Shown piece by piece: positions 12,590-14,963 of a stretch of 14,963 bases of DNA. The notes under the pieces were generated by a model. The model saw only the letters and a program-made list of their open reading frames with translations, did not search any database and was not told the DNA's origin. How positions within the stretch are numbered: position 1 is the first letter of the stretch; each line of letters starts with the position of its first letter. Position numbers and translations under genes: made by a program. The DNA comes from CAYOBW01 sp964402115 (GTDB taxonomy: Bacteria; Verrucomicrobiota; Kiritimatiellia; UBA8416; CAYOBW01): positions 1 to 14,963 of the forward strand of contig CAYOBW010000175.1 of NCBI GenBank assembly GCA_964402115.1, written 5' to 3'.

Positions 12590-14914
12590 ATGCGGCGTGG
12601 GCTTTGGATGGTGGTCGCCGGGCTGCTGCTGCTCCCCGCCGCGCGGGCGGGGGCGGCGGCGGACCCGCGCGCGCGATCGAACCTGGTGGCCTATGCCGCG
12701 CAAAGCGGCGCGGGCGCCTGGGCGAAGGCGACGGCGCGCAAGCCGGAGCTCAGCGCGCGCGAGATCTACCTGTACGCCCTGGCCTTGTGCGAGGCGGACC
12801 TGTCCCGGGAGCGGCTGGCCCCGCTCTTCGAGGCCGGCGCGCAGATGCAGGACCGCGACCCCGCCAGCCGCGACTACGGCAACTTCCGCTGGTACTGGCG
12901 CGAGACGGCGGTGGACGACCGCAACGCCGTCGAGTTCTGCATGCAGGCGGCAACGCTGATCTGGCTGCGCCATCGCGACCGCCTGCCGCCGGACGCGCGC
13001 GCGGTTCTGGCGCGCACGCTCGAGCTGGCCGCCGAGGGCTGCCGGCGCCACCGGGTGTCGCCCTCCTACACGAATATCGCCCTGATGAACGCCGCCAACC
13101 TTGTGCTGCTGGGCGAGGGGCTCGGCCAGGACGCGGTCGCCGCCGAGGGCTACCGGCGGCTCGACGGCGTGTGCGCCGCTATCGCCACGGAGGGCATCCA
13201 CGAGTACGGCAGCCCGACCTACTACGGCGTGGACCTGGACGACCTCGTGCTGCTGGAGGCGTTCTGCCAGCGGGAGACCGGCCGCGCGCAGGCGCAGGCG
13301 CTGCTGGCGCTGTTCTGGTCGGACGTGGCGCTCAACTACTGGCAGCCCAGCCAACGGCTGGCCGGCACGCACAGCCGGGACTACGACTATCTGCGGGGTT
13401 TCGGCGCCCTGGACACGCACCTGTGGTACCAGGGCTGGCTGGACGGCCCGTCGCGCGGCGGGGCGGCCGTGCTCTTCCCGCTGCTCGGGCGCTGGCGGCC
13501 GGGGGCGGACATCCTGGCGCGGCGGGACGCCCCCTTTCCGCGCACCCTGCGGCAGTCGTGGGGCGGCAATCCCCACCAGGTGCGCATGCACGCCATGCAC
13601 GCGGGCGTGACGCTGAGCACGTCGGGCGAGGGCTATGGCGCCATGGATCTGCCGCTGACCGTGGACCTGCCGGGCGACCGCACGTACCCGCGGGGCTACT
13701 TCATCCCGGACGGGCGTCACGATCCCTATGGGCAGGTCAAGATTCAGGAGAAGGCGCATCGCAAGACCCTCCACCTGCGCCCCTTCTGGTGCGGCACGCA
13801 GTGCGGCGACGACGCCCTGGGGCTGGTCCTCTACCGCGCGGCCGACGTGCCCGCGGGCACGCAGACGCTCGAGTCGCATTTCGTGCTGCCGCGGGACGTG
13901 GACGGTTTCTGGATCGGCGGCCGACCCGTCGTGCCCGACGCCGCGGGCAGCGCCTTGCCGCCGGGGCGGGCGCTGGTGCTGCGGCGGGGGCGGGCGGTCG
14001 TCGGGCTGCGCGTCCCCTGGGCACGCGCCGTGGACGGAACGGCTGCGGCGGTGACGCTCGTGGACGACGGCAACCGGCATGGCGTCGTGCGGCTGACGGT
14101 GACCCACCACGTCGCGGCGGGCGCGCGGCCGGTGAGCGCGCTGCCCGGCGCGGCCTTCTGGGTGCGCGTGGGCGATGGCGTGGCGGATGACGCGGCGGCC
14201 GTGCGCTGGGGCGAGGCGTTCGCTGCCGCCGAGGCCCGGGTGCAGGCGGCGCCTGACAGCCTCGCGATTGGGGGCTCGGGCGGTGCCGGTTCCATCGCCC
14301 TGGCCGTGCAGCTGCCCGCGTGCGCCGTGACCCGCGTGGAGCCCCCGCGCGGGCCCGCGGCTGTGCTTGAGGTCAACGGCGTCGACCTGGGGCGGCGCCT
14401 GCTGCAGCACCTGCCCTGCCTGCGCACGCTGACGCCGCAGCCGCCGCTGGCGGCGCTGACGCCCGTCGCGGTCACGACCCAGGCGCTCTGGGAGGCCGAG
14501 GCGGGCTCGCTGTGCGGGGCCATGCAGACGGCGCCCGACGGGGCGGCGGCCGGCGAGCGGATGGTGTGGACGCCGGGCGAGGCGGGTAGCGGCGGCGGAC
14601 CGCGCGGCACGGTGGCCTGGGTGCTCGACTGCGAACGCGCTGGCGACTACCGCCTGTGGGGCCGCGTGCGCGCGGCCACCCCCGAGAACGACTCCTTCGT
14701 GGCGCGGCTCACCGACATGGCCGGCGCGCAACTGTGGGCGTGCGACTGGCACATCGGCTCCGGCCCCGGCTGGCGGTGGGTGCCGCTGGACCGCCAGCCC
14801 CGGCCCTGGCCGGCGGGGCGCAGCGTGCTCGAGCTCCGCACCCGCGAAGCCGGCGCCGCGATCGACCGCCTGCTCCTGACCACCAACCCGAAACCGCTTG
14901 CCATTTCGCCTTGA
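12590..14914 (+). CDS. Secreted toroid (polysaccharide-lyase-like) protein with C-terminal carbohydrate-binding-like domain
   Basis: A 774-residue exported protein. Residues 1-24 (MRRGLWMVVAGLLLLPAARA then AGAA) form a Sec signal peptide. Residues about 30-330 are helix-rich with repeating aromatic motifs such as YTNIALMNAANLVLLGEGL (near 160), GIHEYGSPTYYGVDLDDL (near 202) and LAGTHSRDYDYLRGFG (257 on), which resemble the alpha/alpha toroid of heparinase/alginate-lyase-type enzymes. Conserved-looking His, Tyr and Asn could be catalytic, but I cannot assign them. The middle (about 360-620) looks beta-rich. Residues about 630-774 (ALWEAEAG, DYRLWGRVRA, WRWVPLD, then AAIDRLLLTTNP) have the pattern of a galactose-binding-like carbohydrate module. 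It probably acts on a polysaccharide at the cell surface or outside. I do not recognise a named family. Likely downstream in an operon with the nitroreductase. Confidence 0.75.
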   Translation: MRRGLWMVVAGLLLLPAARAGAAADPRARSNLVAYAAQSGAGAWAKATARKPELSAREIYLYALALCEADLSRERLAPLFEAGAQMQDRDPASRDYGNFRWYWRETAVDDRNAVEFCMQAATLIWLRHRDRLPPDARAVLARTLELAAEGCRRHRVSPSYTNIALMNAANLVLLGEGLGQDAVAAEGYRRLDGVCAAIATEGIHEYGSPTYYGVDLDDLVLLEAFCQRETGRAQAQALLALFWSDVALNYWQPSQRLAGTHSRDYDYLRGFGALDTHLWYQGWLDGPSRGGAAVLFPLLGRWRPGADILARRDAPFPRTLRQSWGGNPHQVRMHAMHAGVTLSTSGEGYGAMDLPLTVDLPGDRTYPRGYFIPDGRHDPYGQVKIQEKAHRKTLHLRPFWCGTQCGDDALGLVLYRAADVPAGTQTLESHFVLPRDVDGFWIGGRPVVPDAAGSALPPGRALVLRRGRAVVGLRVPWARAVDGTAAAVTLVDDGNRHGVVRLTVTHHVAAGARPVSALPGAAFWVRVGDGVADDAAAVRWGEAFAAAEARVQAAPDSLAIGGSGGAGSIALAVQLPACAVTRVEPPRGPAAVLEVNGVDLGRRLLQHLPCLRTLTPQPPLAALTPVAVTTQALWEAEAGSLCGAMQTAPDGAAAGERMVWTPGEAGSGGGPRGTVAWVLDCERAGDYRLWGRVRAATPENDSFVARLTDMAGAQLWACDWHIGSGPGWRWVPLDRQPRPWPAGRSVLELRTREAGAAIDRLLLTTNPKPLAISP

Positions 14915-14963
14915 GACTCCACCCCTGAAGTTCTAGTTTCCGCCTTGGTAACGGGGGTCGAGG

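Noticed and set aside
1..14963. CRISPR array, tRNA, rRNA or complete insertion sequence
   Set aside because: No regularly spaced repeats, no cloverleaf or rRNA-like segments, and no transposase apart from the integron integrase were found on reading the window.

Overview
A mostly very GC-rich (about 65-70 % by eye) bacterial window, except the first ~750 bases, which are close to 40-50 % GC. The gene mix suggests an anaerobic or facultative, polysaccharide-degrading bacterium: a ferredoxin-linked 2-oxoacid oxidoreductase, a membrane polyferredoxin, an Mfd with ordinary architecture, and a secreted toroid protein with a C-terminal carbohydrate-binding-like domain. The Verrucomicrobiota/Kiritimatiellota/Lentisphaerota group would fit. 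This is inference only; no rRNA or tRNA gene is present to anchor taxonomy.

Left end (1-2266): an integron-like platform. An integron integrase gene reads right. An AT-rich iron-sulfur flavoprotein gene reads left, away from it, in the position and orientation of a first gene cassette. The 149-base gap between them holds a consensus-like promoter for each gene and four copies (three exact, one with one mismatch) of the 9-mer TATGCGTCA. Two copies form a palindrome that fills the -35/-10 spacer of the flavoprotein promoter. The other two are inverted around the integrase transcription start and start codon. This looks like one regulator controlling both genes, or like integrase binding sites of an attI. 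It is the most interesting structure in the window.

Middle (2267-8340): a convergent gap with strong hairpins, then a leftward four-gene operon (ferredoxin, alpha, beta, gamma) for a 2-oxoacid:ferredoxin oxidoreductase of the Kor/Vor type. Divergent from it, 49 bases away, is an unusual fusion of a NapH-type membrane domain and a NapG-type four-cluster ferredoxin domain, joined by an internal twin-arginine motif. A CstA-family (pyruvate/peptide) transporter follows and ends at a textbook terminator. Together these could import pyruvate-like substrates, oxidise 2-oxoacids and pass low-potential electrons to a membrane carrier.

Right (8341-14963): mfd, whose promoter -10 sits exactly where a leaderless transcript would begin at its ATG. 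A 128-base nested inverted-repeat element follows, then a probable two-gene operon of a nitroreductase-family flavoprotein and a large secreted, lyase-like protein with a C-terminal carbohydrate-binding-like domain. No CRISPR array, tRNA, rRNA or complete insertion sequence was seen.
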